Source: Magicicada septendecula
Taxonomy: Eukaryota; Arthropoda; Insecta; Hemiptera; Cicadidae
DNA length: 64,000 bases
Reading direction: 5' to 3'
NCBI GenBank assembly: GCA_034769895.1
Contig: CM068367.1
Span: forward strand, 707,390,885 to 707,454,884
The notes below the pieces were generated by a model. The model ran no database searches and was not told the origin of the DNA. It saw only the letters and a list, made by a program, of their open reading frames with translations. Position numbers and translations under genes: made by a program. This document shows positions 22,309 through 36,358 of the stretch, one piece after another (the stretch's first letter is position 1; every line of letters begins with the position of its first letter).

Positions 22309-23391
22309 ATGTCGGGATTAACAAAAACACAAATATAGGACACAGACTTCCAAGAATGGATGAAGAAGATGGTAGGATCAATCAAGGAAGATAACAGGAA
22401 ATTCAGAGAAAAATTAAGAAAGGAGAGGGAACAGTCAATGGAGCAATCCAGCCAGAAAGTAGAAGGCAACCGATCCATAGGGGAGGAATTGGGCCAGATC
22501 ATAGACGATGGTTATAAGAGACTGGAAGAGAGAATAAAAAGATGTTGTGAAAGAACGAAAGGGAGCTTTAAGAAGACAAGAGAAGAATTAATAATAGACA
22601 ACAAACCAGAGACCGAAGAGGTACCGGAGAATGAAAACTTGGAACGAAATAATCTGCCAGTGAATGATAATCAAATGGAGGTAAAAGAATTACCCGAAGA
22701 TGAAAGCACGGAACACGTGAGCCAGAAACCCAAGGATAATGGGGTCAAAAACAAAATAATTAAGAAAACAAAAGAGAAGAAAACTGAAGAAAGAAGAATA
22801 ATACGCCCAAAGAAGACAAGGATTACAAAGGAAATAATAGAGATGACTCGAAGTGGTTTAATTAATATGATTAACTTCCCAGTCATCGACGCCGGAAGGA
22901 ATTTATAGGAAGGAATATAGAAGGAGCTTCATGAAGATGGACGAAGAGAAGAACTATGTTACGACAAAGAAGATTATAAACAATAAAGTATTTAAAGCAA
23001 ATATTCCTAGAAGAAGGATGCATCCCAAGAAGAAGGAAAATTACGAGGAACAAATGGACCAGATCATTGAAGGATATGCTCAAGCAATAGGAGAATTGCG
23101 GAAGGGGAGGAACCAATCGGTGGAAAAACCCAACCAGAAGACAGATGACGATAAACCAAAATTAGAAGAGATACCAGAAGTTAAAAATAACGAAAACCAG
23201 GAGGACACTGTACACGTGTGTACCAAAGATAATGAGAAGAAGAAGACGGGAGAACGGGCAGCAAATGAAGATCTGATAGCAGCGAAATGGAAGAGTCGAA
23301 TGATAGTGAGGTACGTGACAAGAACAGATAGAAGCCCTGAACACTGAAGAACCGAACAACAAGAAGAGACGAAATAAATGACTATAGATAA
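22309..23391 (+). pseudogene. Gag-position ORF, unit 3, frameshifted
   Basis: ATG 22309 and the shared TAG (22336-22338) precede the frame opening at Met 22360. Two single-base losses at about 22889-22896 (GACGCCGGAAGG against GACCGCCGGGAAGG in unit 2) end it after 182 residues. The rest survives from Met 22931 for 138 codons. A second lesion near 23335-23350 (one extra C, loss of TA) alters the C-terminus. Ser69 replaces the Arg of units 1 and 2. Confidence 0.65.
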
Positions 23392-25515
23392 ACTAAGTAA
23401 AAATACATTGAGGAAAAGGACGGATTCTTTTGATAATGACTAATGCTACCAAAAACAATATGAACAATACATATGAAATACAAGATCCTGTAATGAAGAA
23501 AATTAAAGGTAATTATAATCAGACTTCCATAAAACGATATATTGAAGATTGAATAATGTAAAAAGATGGAATATTATAATGGAAATTATTTAATGTTGAT
23601 ACTAAGTACGAAATGACAATTATGAATGTAAGAATAAATGTTGACAAGATATTGATATTATGACATAAAAGTGTAACCCAAAGAAATAATGTAAAATGTG
23701 AAGAAAATTGTAATTTACCCATACTACTAATATAGAAGAAAATATACGAGGCCGACACACAACATCCATGGCAAAGTAATATTTCCAACAGCCAGTCAAC
23801 AGTAACTTACCAGCTTACCCGTACTAATATTAGAAAGAAGATATACGAGGCCTACACACAGCATCCATGGGAAAATAATATTTCCAACAGCCAGTCAACA
23901 GTAATTTACCATCTTACCCGTACTAATATAAAAAAGAATATATACGAGACGGACACCTAACACCAATGGCATATATGAGATAAAATAAAAATTCCTAGAG
24001 CCCAGTCAACAGTAATTTACCATCTTACCCGTACTAATATAAGAAAGGAGATATACGAGACAGACAAATACCAGCTTGGCATAAAATATATAAAATATGT
24101 ATAGAAATTTCCAAGAGCCAGTCAACCAGTTATTAACATCTTACCCGTACTACAAAAAATAAGAAAGAAATATTCGAGATGATATACAGAAAAAGCAACA
24201 TAAGAAGTTGGAGAAATGGAAGCAAGTGAATATTAGTGATATGAACCAGATATACGATACCCAAACACGAGGCAAAAAACCAAAAGAGAGCCTATACTAA
24301 ATGAAATGTAACACAAAGACGTGGATCATGAAGATGAAGAAGATTTTGAAGTAACGTTAAATGTAATACCAAGAGAAAAGATTAATTGATGACAAAGAAG
24401 ATTGAAAAATAATATACTAACGAAGGAATCATGTGAAAATACCAGTGATGAAATGTAAACAAACTATCCCAGTAAAATGTGAAGAATTGAGTTAAGATGA
24501 ATCAAGAAGAGGAGAATATAATAATGTATAACCGCAGATGGTTGAAATAATCCCAAGGATATTTATTATTTGTCGAAAGAACGACTACTCTATATTTTGA
24601 GATGAATTGACTGATGAATTATTCCAGCAATCAATTATATTATTGACAGAGATGATGTACCTCTGAATTTATTGATGTTAGTATGGCCAGCAGAGATGTA
24701 TGCCACAGTGAGCCACTCTGAACTGCACCAGCTAAAATTATGTTAGGGAATTAGGGAATTAAATAAACAAGGGAGATAATTACATGGAAGGAAAAATAAT
24801 TATGATTCAAATAGAAGAGAATGAAGGGATATAAGAAAAACATAAGAGTCAACTTGGAAATATACAACAATTGATGAATTCTTCAGAAAATAAGTATACA
24901 AATTCAGAATTAATCAATTCTTATAGGAAGGCATATGTAACGTATCAAAATAACGGTTACATAAAAATAATATAATACGTCAAATAAAAATGTACCATAA
25001 GCATATTTCATCAAACATGGAAGAAGGAACAGAAGTATGAAAATCAAACGTGTATCTATAATATGAATAATGTTAAAGAAGCAACCCCAATGAAGAAGAA
25101 AGAAGAATCATAAAAATATATCATCGAGTAGAAAGAAGAAAGAGAGAATACAATGGATCAATATAATACGTTAGCAATATAGGCCCAATAGATCAAAATA
25201 GTGAGGGGATATACCAAGAATTACTATCATCATAAGGAAGGACGAACCAATAGATCAAAATAGTGAGGGGATATACCAAGAATTACTATCATCATAAGGA
25301 AGAGACATATTAAATGTAATTATCGTAGTGAGAGGATAAACTAATTTACCATAATAGTGAGACAAATATAAGATAATGATTATCATAATAATGAGTGAAA
25401 ATGTTGAATATATAATTATATTTAAATGAACATGAGTTATCACAAATAGTGAGGAACCAAAAAATGCCTTACAAGTGACAAACAATTCAAATGAAGAATA
25501 AACAATTGAATAACC
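23392..25515 (+). other. Post-gag non-coding internal region, unit 3
   Basis: The small ORF is at 23436-23552, where ATG replaces ACG within it. The ~105-bp minisatellite is at about 23713-24171 and two 61-bp repeats are at 25186-25306. This unit has several private one-base indels, for example near 24001, 24531 and 25061. No pol-like frame is visible. Confidence 0.55.
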
Positions 25516-25535
25516 AGAAGAAGAAGAAGAAGAAA
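25516..25535 (+). promoter_or_regulatory. Polypurine tract, unit 3, A(GAA)6A
   Basis: A 20-nt purine run abuts TGTACC of LTR 3. Confidence 0.75.
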
Positions 25536-28500
25536 TGTACCATGAAGAATGAAGATTAAGTGTAACTAGAACAAGACACCAGCATTCCCAAAATATGGAA
25601 GGCACCACAACTAGTAAAGTAACCAAAATAAGAATAATGATTACAAGATTAATAATAATAAAAAAACTATTTATCAAGTAAGGACATAGTGAAATCAATA
25701 TAATAAAAACCAAGTGTTGAACCTTAGTAAGTGATCACAAACAATAATAGTGAATACTTTATATAAGTGCAACAATAAATAGTGTAATGACACTACCCCA
25801 AATAAGCAACACAGACAATATGAGTGAAGTGTTTATGACAAAGGGAAGTGAATAAAAATTAATAAGTGAAATCAACGGTTATCAAGTGAAATACACAGAC
25901 AATTAGTGTACCAATTGTCATCCAAGATTGTAAAACCACAAACATACTTAGTAAGACCACCAATTTAATGGAACTGAAAAGAGAAATAATTGCTCAAAAA
26001 GACCAATAATAAAAGCTATATAATCCTTGATATGGAATGTGCCTGAATGTCATAGTAACACAGGACATAGTGTAGATAAATGTTATAACCAATAAGTAGT
26101 AAACAAACTAATTTGTTGAAAAGAAACAAACCAATGTATACAAGCCAAGATGCAACCCACCAAAATGTGTAACATAGTTAAGTAAAAAACCAAGTATTAT
26201 TGTATAAAAATATAGTGTAAAATGTGTACAAAGTGTGTAAAACATAGTAATAAACAATGGTAGTAACATGCCATAATGACATGACAGTATTTAAGCTGAA
26301 TATTGAATAAAGTAAGAAGCATATTGTTGCCAACTCAGTAACACATAACCTCATCTGAACAGGACCTACAACATAAAATCATACACAATAATTAGATAAA
26401 GTAATTACTAGTAATTGTTTCAAACAGAGACCAAATAAGAACAAATGTACAAGACAATGAATACCTTATGAACTGAAGAACACAACTATATAAGTCAGAT
26501 TATTAATAATAACAATAAACAAATTAGACAGAATCCCAAGTGAATAGAGAGTTAATCAAAAAACCATAAAACTTGTAAAGAGAGAGTAAGGAAGTTTACC
26601 AGTAGTTAGAAGAATGTTCAATTCAACTATGAGAATACCTCACAATCATTGTATAAGTAATTTAATAACTATAATCTAATAAACTAATTAACTGTAATCA
26701 TAGGACTAGGTGTAAATAACCATCCTACTGTAACTTAAAGAAATTTCAACTAACAAAAAGTTAGTAAGTGCACTAAACAGACCATGTACAATATCTGTGT
26801 ACACTTTAATTATCAATAATGCATATAATATATGATAAAAATAACTAAATGAGAGTGACAGAATGGCGAAATAATAGCATAGTGTATTTTAAACAATGCT
26901 ATGTGTGTAAATAAGACAACATTTGTTGGAGTAAAGTATCAGCAAATATATGTAAAAGTGTTAAATAACATTTTAGTACCAAAGGTATGTAATAGTATAA
27001 GAAATAATGGTGACATAAGCAAATACAAATGCTTGGACATGTATGGCTTGTACGCCATGAATGCATTTTGCTTAAACCACAAATATGTTAATATTATGTG
27101 TTAAATAATGAGAGATATGGACTCTAAACGTTTAATTATAAGCATTATGTTATAATAACACCAAAATATAGTGGAAAAAACTTATTTTTATTAAGAGCCA
27201 CTATATGTGTATTGTATAAAGTGAAGTGAGTTGTTAATGGACGTATTTATTACTTGTTTGGACTTAAATTAAAGACACAAGTATCCGCAAAACAATGCGA
27301 CTATTCAAATGACGATCGGACGATTAATAAGAAACTTATGAATATTATAAGATTTTCTGTCATTTCCGAATGGGAATGAACGCGTCATAGCTGAGTCTCG
27401 AACCCAAAGCATAGACGCTAAAAATTAAAATTTTAATATAACCAAGGCATTTGGGGTAGAGAGTACAGACTTCTAAACCAATAGGATGATCTGATTTTAC
27501 CAGACGCGAGAAGGAGCTTCGATGAGAAGAATTAATTGTTTTTCAGCCACCGATGCGAGCGGAGCCCGCGACAGTCATCAAGAAAACATTTTGAAATGTG
27601 CGCGTCAGATAGTAAACAATTATAACTAACCTCAACTGAAGACTAATTTTTTTTATCGTGTGACAGTGCTACGAATAATAAAGTGAATTATTAAAACATT
27701 GCCAGTGTATAATAAAGGCAATGTTAAGTGAAATATGCAGGGAGTACTATCAGTTAATGAATTTTAAAATAAAAATGAAAATATAATTTTCGTCAGTTGA
27801 CGAATATTATAGCGGACTACGTTAGCCAAGCACACACTATGCATGGTTAATCTAGCAAACGATGATATATTATCAGGCACAATAAATAAAAGTTCTCGTT
27901 TAATTTAATAATTTTATTTAATTAAAATATTTTGATATTTGTGTAAGAAAAAATAATAACAGAAGTCGAAGTAATGATAAATACCGCAAACAACACTTGT
28001 AAAATATAGTCGCTTACTTGACTACAATCCCAGTTGTACTTGATAAATAATGATTTTACATACGAGAACAATCACTGCCATTAATTATCCATCTTATTAC
28101 GATAAATAATGTTTTTGAAAATAGTATTAAGATTTCAATAATGTTAAATAACTTATTCTGTTAACTTACTCTCATCTATAGGTAAACTAACCTATAACCA
28201 ACAAATATTTCTTTGCCAACAGAGAGTCACGCCATTCATTAACAATACTTTTTTGAATAGACTCAATAAGAAGAATTTTTCTATTCTTTATCAAATCCAG
28301 TTCATAATAATAATTCAACCAGTAATATTGTTTTAATAGTGTAACGTTTATAACACGTGTTACACAGCTTTGAATAACTAACTGCAGCACACCTGCTGTA
28401 TGACAATACGGTAATTTTAATATCGTATTGAGGTTAACTATTTTTAATTTTTTATCTTTTGATCATTCTATATGAATAAATATTATTCTTAACAAGCATC

Positions 28501-29198
28501 TTTGTATCTTGCATCATGTAAATTCAAAGAATCCATGAAAATTTGGTACCTATAATAACCAAAGTTAACATAACAAGAATTACCATAATATTGTATATTG
28601 TACCAGTGTAAGCTGAAGAATTTTCAGAAAATAATTAACTTTGTTGTTTTTAAAGATTTATTCATTGTTTTAAAAAAGGATTTAATTTAATTTAACTAAT
28701 GTTAATAAATGCCTAAAGATAAATATCTTACCAGTGAACAGAGAGTATTTATTTCTTTTAAATAGGCACAAATAACTTGCATTTTAGAAGCAATTGTTTC
28801 TCAAGGTGGCGGCAATATTCCAGCGGCCAGTATTTGAATATTCAATCCACGGTTAAGTATCATTATCATTTTATGTACTGTGTATATGTTAATATCAAGG
28901 TGAAGTATTTTGTGTGTTATTCATGTCTTTCCAGTGAGATAGAGCAACATATTAGGAAGATTGAAGACGTTCACGGATGGTAAGTGGGGTGGTAGATACA
29001 TCAGGAGAACAGTTATTAGAGTCCTTTTAAACATAAACATTATTTTAAATATAAACATTACTATTTAAATTAATTATTAAACAACAAAAAACAACACTAA
29101 TCATTGATAATTATATTACGACGTGAGGATTGAAGAGTAATACTACTAAATCAATTACAAGTTAATTTAGAATAAAACACTATAGTCGTTTGATTACA
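25536..29198 (+). repeat. LTR 3 (3663 bp, type A)
   Basis: The ends and length match LTR 2. TATA-like TTATATAAG is at 25759-25767. It carries GCGAGAAGGAGCTTCG near 27505, unlike LTRs 4, 5 and 7. Confidence 0.8.
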
Positions 29199-29201
29199 AC
29201 G

Positions 29202-29219
29202 TGGCGCCCAACGTGGGGC
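29202..29219 (+). promoter_or_regulatory. Primer-binding site, tRNA-Lys type, unit 4
   Basis: The 18-nt site is identical, 3 nt after the LTR end at 29198. Confidence 0.9.
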
Positions 29220-29360
29220 ACGAATTAGGACGACAATATTCAACAAAACAAAATAAATAAATAATTATTAAACCTAATTCGGCGGCAATTGCATTGCAAG
29301 AATACAAAGATGTCGGGATTAACAAAAACACAAATATAGGACACAGACTTCCAAGAATGG

Positions 29361-30392
29361 ATGAAGAAGATGGTAGGATCAATCAAGGAAGATAACAGGA
29401 AATTCAGAGAAAAATTAAGAAAGGAGAGGGAACAGTCAATGGAGCAATCCAGCCAGAAAGTAGAAGGCAACCGATCCATAGGGGAGGAATTGGGCCAGAT
29501 CATAGACGATGGTTATAAGAGACTGGAAGAGAGAATAAAAAGATGTTGTGAAAGAACGAAAGGGAGCTTTAAGAAGACAAGAGAAGAATTAATAATAGAC
29601 AACAAACCAGAGACCGAAGAGGTACCGGAGAATGAAAACTTGGAACGAAATAATCTGCCAGTGAATGATAATCAAATGGAGGTAAAAGAATTACCCGAAG
29701 ATGAAAGCACGGAACACGTGAGCCAGAAACCCAAGGATAATGGGGTCAAAAACAAAATAATTAAGAAAACAAAAGAGAAGAAAACTGAAGAAAGAAGAAT
29801 AATACGCCCAAAGAAGACAAGGATTACAAAGGAAATAATAGAGATGACTCGAAGTGGTTTAATTAATATGATTAACTTCCCAGTCATCGACCGCCGGGAA
29901 GGAATTTATAGGAAGGAATATAGAAGGAGCTTCATGAAGATGGACGAAGAGAAGAACTATGTTACGACAAAGAAGATTATAAACAATAAAGTATTTAAAG
30001 CAAATATTCCTAGAAGAAGGATGCATCCCAAGAAGAAGGAAAATTACGAGGAACAAATGGACCAGATCATTGAAGGATATGCTCAAGCAATAGGAGAATT
30101 GCGGAAGGGGAGGAACCAATCGGAAAAACCCAACCAGAAGACAGATGACGATAAACCAAAATTAGAAGAGATACCAGAAGTTAAAAATAACGAAAACCAG
30201 GAGGACACTGTACACGTGTGTACCAAAGATAATGAGAAGAAGAAGACGGGAGAACGGGCAGCAAATGAAGATCTGATAGCAGCGAAATGGAAGAGTCGAA
30301 TGATAGTGAGGTACGTGACAAGAACAGATAGAAGCCTGAACACTGAAGATAACCGAACAACAAGAAGAGACGAAATAAATGACTATAGATAA
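29361..30392 (+). CDS. Gag-position charged protein, unit 4 (343 aa)
   Basis: The frame is open from the internal Met; upstream ATG 29310 is cut off by TAG 29337-29339. Compared with unit 2 it lacks one Val codon near 30123 (NQSEKPN), carries Ser69, Gly in place of Arg in the QAIGELRK stretch, and Lys in the basic region where unit 2 has Pro. The protein is identical to that of unit 5. The function beyond Gag-like position is not recognised. Confidence 0.6.
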   Translation: MKKMVGSIKEDNRKFREKLRKEREQSMEQSSQKVEGNRSIGEELGQIIDDGYKRLEERIKRCCERTKGSFKKTREELIIDNKPETEEVPENENLERNNLPVNDNQMEVKELPEDESTEHVSQKPKDNGVKNKIIKKTKEKKTEERRIIRPKKTRITKEIIEMTRSGLINMINFPVIDRREGIYRKEYRRSFMKMDEEKNYVTTKKIINNKVFKANIPRRRMHPKKKENYEEQMDQIIEGYAQAIGELRKGRNQSEKPNQKTDDDKPKLEEIPEVKNNENQEDTVHVCTKDNEKKKTGERAANEDLIAAKWKSRMIVRYVTRTDRSLNTEDNRTTRRDEINDYR

Positions 30393-32510
30393 ACTAAGTA
30401 AAAATACATTGAGGAAAAGGACGGATTCTTTTGATAATGACTAATGCTACCAAAAACAATATGAACAATACATATGAAATACAAGATCCTGTAATGAAGA
30501 AAATTAAAGGTAATTATAATCAGACTTCCATAAAACGATATATTGAAGATTGAATAATGTAAAAAGATGGAATATTATAATGGAAATTATTTAATGTTGA
30601 TACTAAGTACGAAATGACAATTATGAATGTAAGAATAAATGTTGACAAGATATTGATATTATGACATAAAAGTGTAACCCAAAGAAATAATGTAAAATGT
30701 GAAGAAAATTGTAATTTACCCATACTACTAATATAGAAGAAAATATACGAGGCCGACACACAACATCCATGGCAAAGTAATATTTCCAACAGCCAGTCAA
30801 CAGTAACTTACCAGCTTACCCGTACTAATATTAGAAAGAAGATATACGAGGCCTACACACAGCATCCATGGGAAAATAATATTTCCAACAGCCAGTCAAC
30901 AGTAATTTACCATCTTACCCGTACTAATATAAAAAAGAATATATACGAGACGGACACCTAACACCAATGGCATATATGAGATAAAATAAAAATTCCTAGA
31001 GCCAGTCAACAGTAATTTACCATCTTACCCGTACTAATATAAGAAAGGAGATATACGAGACAGACAAATACCAGCTTGGCATAAAATATATAAAATATGT
31101 ATAGAAATTTCCAAGAGCCAGTCAACCAGTTATTAACATCTTACCCGTACTACAAAAAATAAGAAAGAAATATACGAGATGATATACAGAAAAAGCAACA
31201 TAAGAAGTTGGAGAAATGGAAGCAAGTGAATATTATTGATATGAACAGATATACGATACCCAAACACGAGGCAAAAAACCAAAAGAGAGCCTATACTAAA
31301 TGAAATGTAACACAAAGACGTGGATCATGAAGATGAAGAAGATTTTGAAGTAACGTTAAATGTAATACCAAGAGAAAAGATTAATTGATGACAAAGAAGA
31401 TTGAAAAATAATATACTAACGAAGGAATCATGTGAAAATACCAGTGATGAAATGTAAACAAACTATCCCAGTAAAATGTGAAGAATTAAGTTAAGATGAA
31501 TCAAGAAGAGGAGAATATAATAATGTATAAACCGCAGATGCGTGAAATAATCCCAAGGATATTTATTATTTGTCGAAAGAACGACTACTCTATATTTTGA
31601 GATGAATTGACTGATGAATTATTCCAGCAATCATTTATATTATTGACAGAGATGATGTACCTCTGAATTTATTGATGTTAGTATGGCCAGCAGAGATGTA
31701 TGCCACAGTGAGCCACTCTGAACTGCACCAGCTAAAATTATGTTAGGGAATTAGGGAATTAAATAAACAAGGGAGATAATTACATGGAAGGAAAAATAAT
31801 TATGATTCAAATAGAAGAGAATGAAGGGATATAAGAAAAACATAAGAGTCAACTTGGAAATATACAACAATTGATGAATTCTTCAGAAAATAAGTATACA
31901 AATTCAGAATTAATCAATTCTTATAGGAAGGCATATGTAACGTATCAAAATAACGGTTACATAAAAATAATATAATACGTCAAATAAAAATGTACCATAA
32001 GCATATTTCATCAAACATGGAAGAAGGAACAGAAGTATGAAAATCAAACGTGTATCTATAAATGAATAATGTTAAAGCAACCCAATGAAGAAGAAAGAAG
32101 AATCATAAAAATATATCATCGAGTAGAAAGAAGAAAGAGAGAATACAATGGATCAATATAATACGTTAGCAATATAGGCCCAATAGATCAAAATAGTGAG
32201 GGGATATACCAAGAATTACTATCATCATAAGGAAGAGACGAACCAATAGATCAAAATAGTGAGGGGATATACCAAGAATTACTATCATCATAAGGAAGAG
32301 ACATATTAAATGTAATTATCGTAGTGAGAGGATAAACTAATTTACCATAATAGTGAGACAAATATAAGATAATGATTATCATAATAATGAGTGAAAATGT
32401 TGAATATATAATTATATTAAATGAACATGAGTTATCACAAATAGTGAGGAACCAAAAAATGCCTTACAAGTGACAAACAATTCAAATGAAGAATAAACAA
32501 TTGAATAACC
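30393..32510 (+). other. Post-gag non-coding internal region, unit 4
   Basis: The small ORF is at 30437-30553, the ~105-bp minisatellite at about 30715-31170, and two 61-bp repeats at 32181-32302. Nothing else was recognised. Confidence 0.55.
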
Positions 32511-32533
32511 AGAAGAAGAAGAAGAAGAAGAAA
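32511..32533 (+). promoter_or_regulatory. Polypurine tract, unit 4, A(GAA)7A
   Basis: A 23-nt purine run abuts TGTACC of LTR 4. Confidence 0.75.
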
Positions 32534-35500
32534 TGTACCATGAAGAATGAAGATTAAGTGTAACTAGAACAAGACACCAGCATTCCCAAAATATGGAAGG
32601 CACCACAACTAGTAAAGTAACCAAAATAAGAATAATGATTACAAGATTAATAATAATAAAAAAACTATTTATCAAGTAAGGACATAGTGAAATCAATATA
32701 ATAAAAACCAAGTGTTGAACCTTAGTAAGTGATCACAAACAATAATAGTGAATACTTTATATAAGTGCAACAATAAATAGTGTAATGACACTACCCCAAA
32801 TAAGCAACACAGACAATATGAGTGAAGTGTTTATGACAAAGGGAAGTGAATAAAAATTAATAAGTGAAATCAACGGTTATCAAGTGAAATACACAGACAA
32901 TTAGTGTACCAATTGTCATCCAAGATTGTAAAACCACAAACATACTTAGTAAGACCACCAATTTAATGGAACTGAAAAGAGAAATAATTGCTCAAAAAGA
33001 CCAATAATAAAAGCTATATAATCCTTGATATGGAATGTGCCTGAATGTCATAGTAACACAGGACATAGTGTAGATAAATGTTATAACCAATAAGTAGTAA
33101 ACAAACTAATTTGTTGAAAAGAAACAAACCAATGTATACAAGCCAAGATGCAACCCACCAAAATGTGTAACATAGTTAAGTAAAAAACCAAGTATTATTG
33201 TATAAAAATATAGTGTAAAATGTGTACAAAGTGTGTAAAACATAGTAATAAACAATGGTAGTAACATGCCATAATGACATGACAGTATTTAAGCTGAATA
33301 TTGAATAAAGTAAGAAGCATATTGTTGCCAACTCAGTAACACATAACCTCATCTGAACAGGACCTACAACATAAAATCATACACAATAATTAGATAAAGT
33401 AATTACTAGTAATTGTTTCAAACAGAGACCAAATAAGAACAAATGTACAAGACAATGAATACCTTATGAACTGAAGAACACAACTATATAAGTCAGATTA
33501 TTAATAATAACAATAAACAAATTAGACAGAATCCCAAGTGAATAGAGAGTTAATCAAAAAACCATAAAACTTGTAAAGAGAGAGTAAGGAAGTTTACCAG
33601 TAGTTAGAAGAATGTTCAATTCAACTATGAGAATACCTCACAATCATTGTATAAGTAATTTAATAACTATAATCTAATAAACTAATTAACTGTAATCATA
33701 GGACTAGGTGTAAATAACCATCCTACTGTAACTTAAAGAAATTTCAACTAACAAAAAGTTAGTAAGTGCACTAAACAGACCATGTACAATATCTGTGTAC
33801 ACTTTAATTATCAATAATGCATATAATATATGATAAAAATAACTAAATGAGAGTGACAGAATGGCGAAATAATAGCATAGTGTATTTTAAACAATGCTAT
33901 GTGTGTAAATAAGACAACATTTGTTGGAGTAAAGTATCAGCAAATATATGTAAAAGTGTTAAATAACATTTTAGTACCAAAGGTATGTAATAGTATAAGA
34001 AATAATGGTGACATAAGCAAATACAAATGCTTGGACATGTATGGCTTGTACGCCATGAATGCATTTTGCTTAAACCACAAATATGTTAATATTATGTGTT
34101 AAATAATGAGAGATATGGACTCTAAACGTTTAATTATAAGCATTATGTTATAATAACACCAAAATATAGTGGAAAAAACTTATTTTTATTAAGAGCCACT
34201 ATATGTGTATTGTATAAAGTGAAGTGAGTTGTTAATGGACGTATTTATTACTTGTTTGGACTTAAATTAAAGACACAAGTATCCGCAAAACAATGCGACT
34301 ATTCAAATGACGATCGGACGATTAATAAGAAACTTATGAATATTATAAGATTTTCTGTCATTTCCGAATGGGAATGAACGCGTCATAGCTGAGTCTCGAA
34401 CCCAAAGCATAGACGCTAAAAATTAAAATTTTAATATAACCAAGGCATTTGGGGTAGAGAGTACAGACTTCTAAACCAATAGGATGATCTGATTTTACCA
34501 GACGCGAGAAGAAGCTTCGATGAGAAGAATTAATTGTTTTTCAGCCACCGATGCGAGCGGAGCCCGCGACAGTCATCAAGAAAACATTTTGAAATGTGCG
34601 TGTCAGATAGTAAACAATTATAACTAACCTCAACTGAAGACTAATTTTTTTTATCGTGTGACAGTGCTACGAATAATAAAGTGAATTATTAAAACATTGC
34701 CAGTGTATAATAAAGGCAATGTTAAGTGAAATATGCAGGGAGTACTATCAGTTAATGAATTTTAAAATAAAAATGAAAATATAATTTTCGTCAGTTGACG
34801 AATATTATAGCGGACTACGTTAGCCAAGCACACACTATGCATGGTTAATCTAGCAAACGATGATATATTATCAGGCACAATAAATAAAAGTTCTCGTTTA
34901 ATTTAATAATTTTATTTAATTAAAATATTTTGATATTTGTGTAAGAAAAAATAATAACAGAAGTCGAAGTAATGATAAATACCGCAAACAACACTTGTAA
35001 AATATAGTCGCTTACTTGACTACAATCCCAGTTGTACTTGATAAATAATGATTTTACATACGAGAACAATCACTGCCATTAATTATCCATCTTATTACGA
35101 TAAATAATGTTTTTGAAAATAGTATTAAGATTTCAATAATGTTAAATAACTTATTCTGTTAACTTACTCTCATCTATAGGTAAACTAACCTATAACCAAC
35201 AAATATTTCTTTGCCAACAGAGAGTCACGCCATTCATTAACAATACTTTTTTGAATAGACTCAATAAGAAGAATTTTTCTATTCTTTATCAAATCCAGTT
35301 CATAATAATAATTCAACCAGTAATATTGTTTTAATAGTGTAACGTTTATAACACGTGTTACACAGCTTTGAATAACTAACTGCAGCACACCTGCTGTATG
35401 ACAATACGGTAATTTTAATATCGTATTGAGGTTAACTATTTTTAATTTTTTATCTTTTGATCATTCTATATGAATAAATATTATTCTTAACAAGCATCTT

Positions 35501-36196
35501 TGTATCTTGCATCATGTAAATTCAAAGAATCCATGAAAATTTGGTACCTATAATAACCAAAGTTAACATAACAAGAATTACCATAATATTGTATATTGTA
35601 CCAGTGTAAGCTGAAGAATTTTCAGAAAATAATTAACTTTGTTGTTTTTAAAGATTTATTCATTGTTTTAAAAAAGGATTTAATTTAATTTAACTAATGT
35701 TAATAAATGCCTAAAGATAAATATCTTACCAGTGAACAGAGAGTATTTATTTCTTTTAAATAGGCACAAATAACTTGCATTTTAGAAGCAATTGTTTCTC
35801 AAGGTGGCGGCAATATTCCAGCGGCCAGTATTTGAATATTCAATCCACGGTTAAGTATCATTATCATTTTATGTACTGTGTATATGTTAATATCAAGGTG
35901 AAGTATTTTGTGTGTTATTCATGTCTTTCCAGTGAGATAGAGCAACATATTAGGAAGATTGAAGACGTTCACGGATGGTAAGTGGGGTGGTAGATACATC
36001 AGGAGAACAGTTATTAGAGTCCTTTTAAACATAAACATTATTTTAAATATAAACATTACTATTTAAATTAATTATTAAACAACAAAAAACAACACTAATC
36101 ATTGATAATTATATTACGACGTGAGGATTGAAGAGTAATACTACTAAATCAATTACAAGTTAATTTAGAATAAAACACTATAGTCGTTTGATTACA
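32534..36196 (+). repeat. LTR 4 (3663 bp, type A)
   Basis: TATA-like TTATATAAG is at 32757-32765. It shares GCGAGAAGAAGCTTCG (near 34503) and GTGCGTGTCAG (near 34597) with LTRs 5 and 7 only. Confidence 0.8.
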
Positions 36197-36199
36197 ACG

Positions 36200-36217
36200 T
36201 GGCGCCCAACGTGGGGC
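36200..36217 (+). promoter_or_regulatory. Primer-binding site, tRNA-Lys type, unit 5
   Basis: The 18-nt site is identical, 3 nt after the LTR end at 36196. Confidence 0.9.
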
Positions 36218-36358
36218 ACGAATTAGGACGACAATATTCAACAAAACAAAATAAATAAATAATTATTAAACCTAATTCGGCGGCAATTGCATTGCAAGAA
36301 TACAAAGATGTCGGGATTAACAAAAACACAAATATAGGACACAGACTTCCAAGAATGG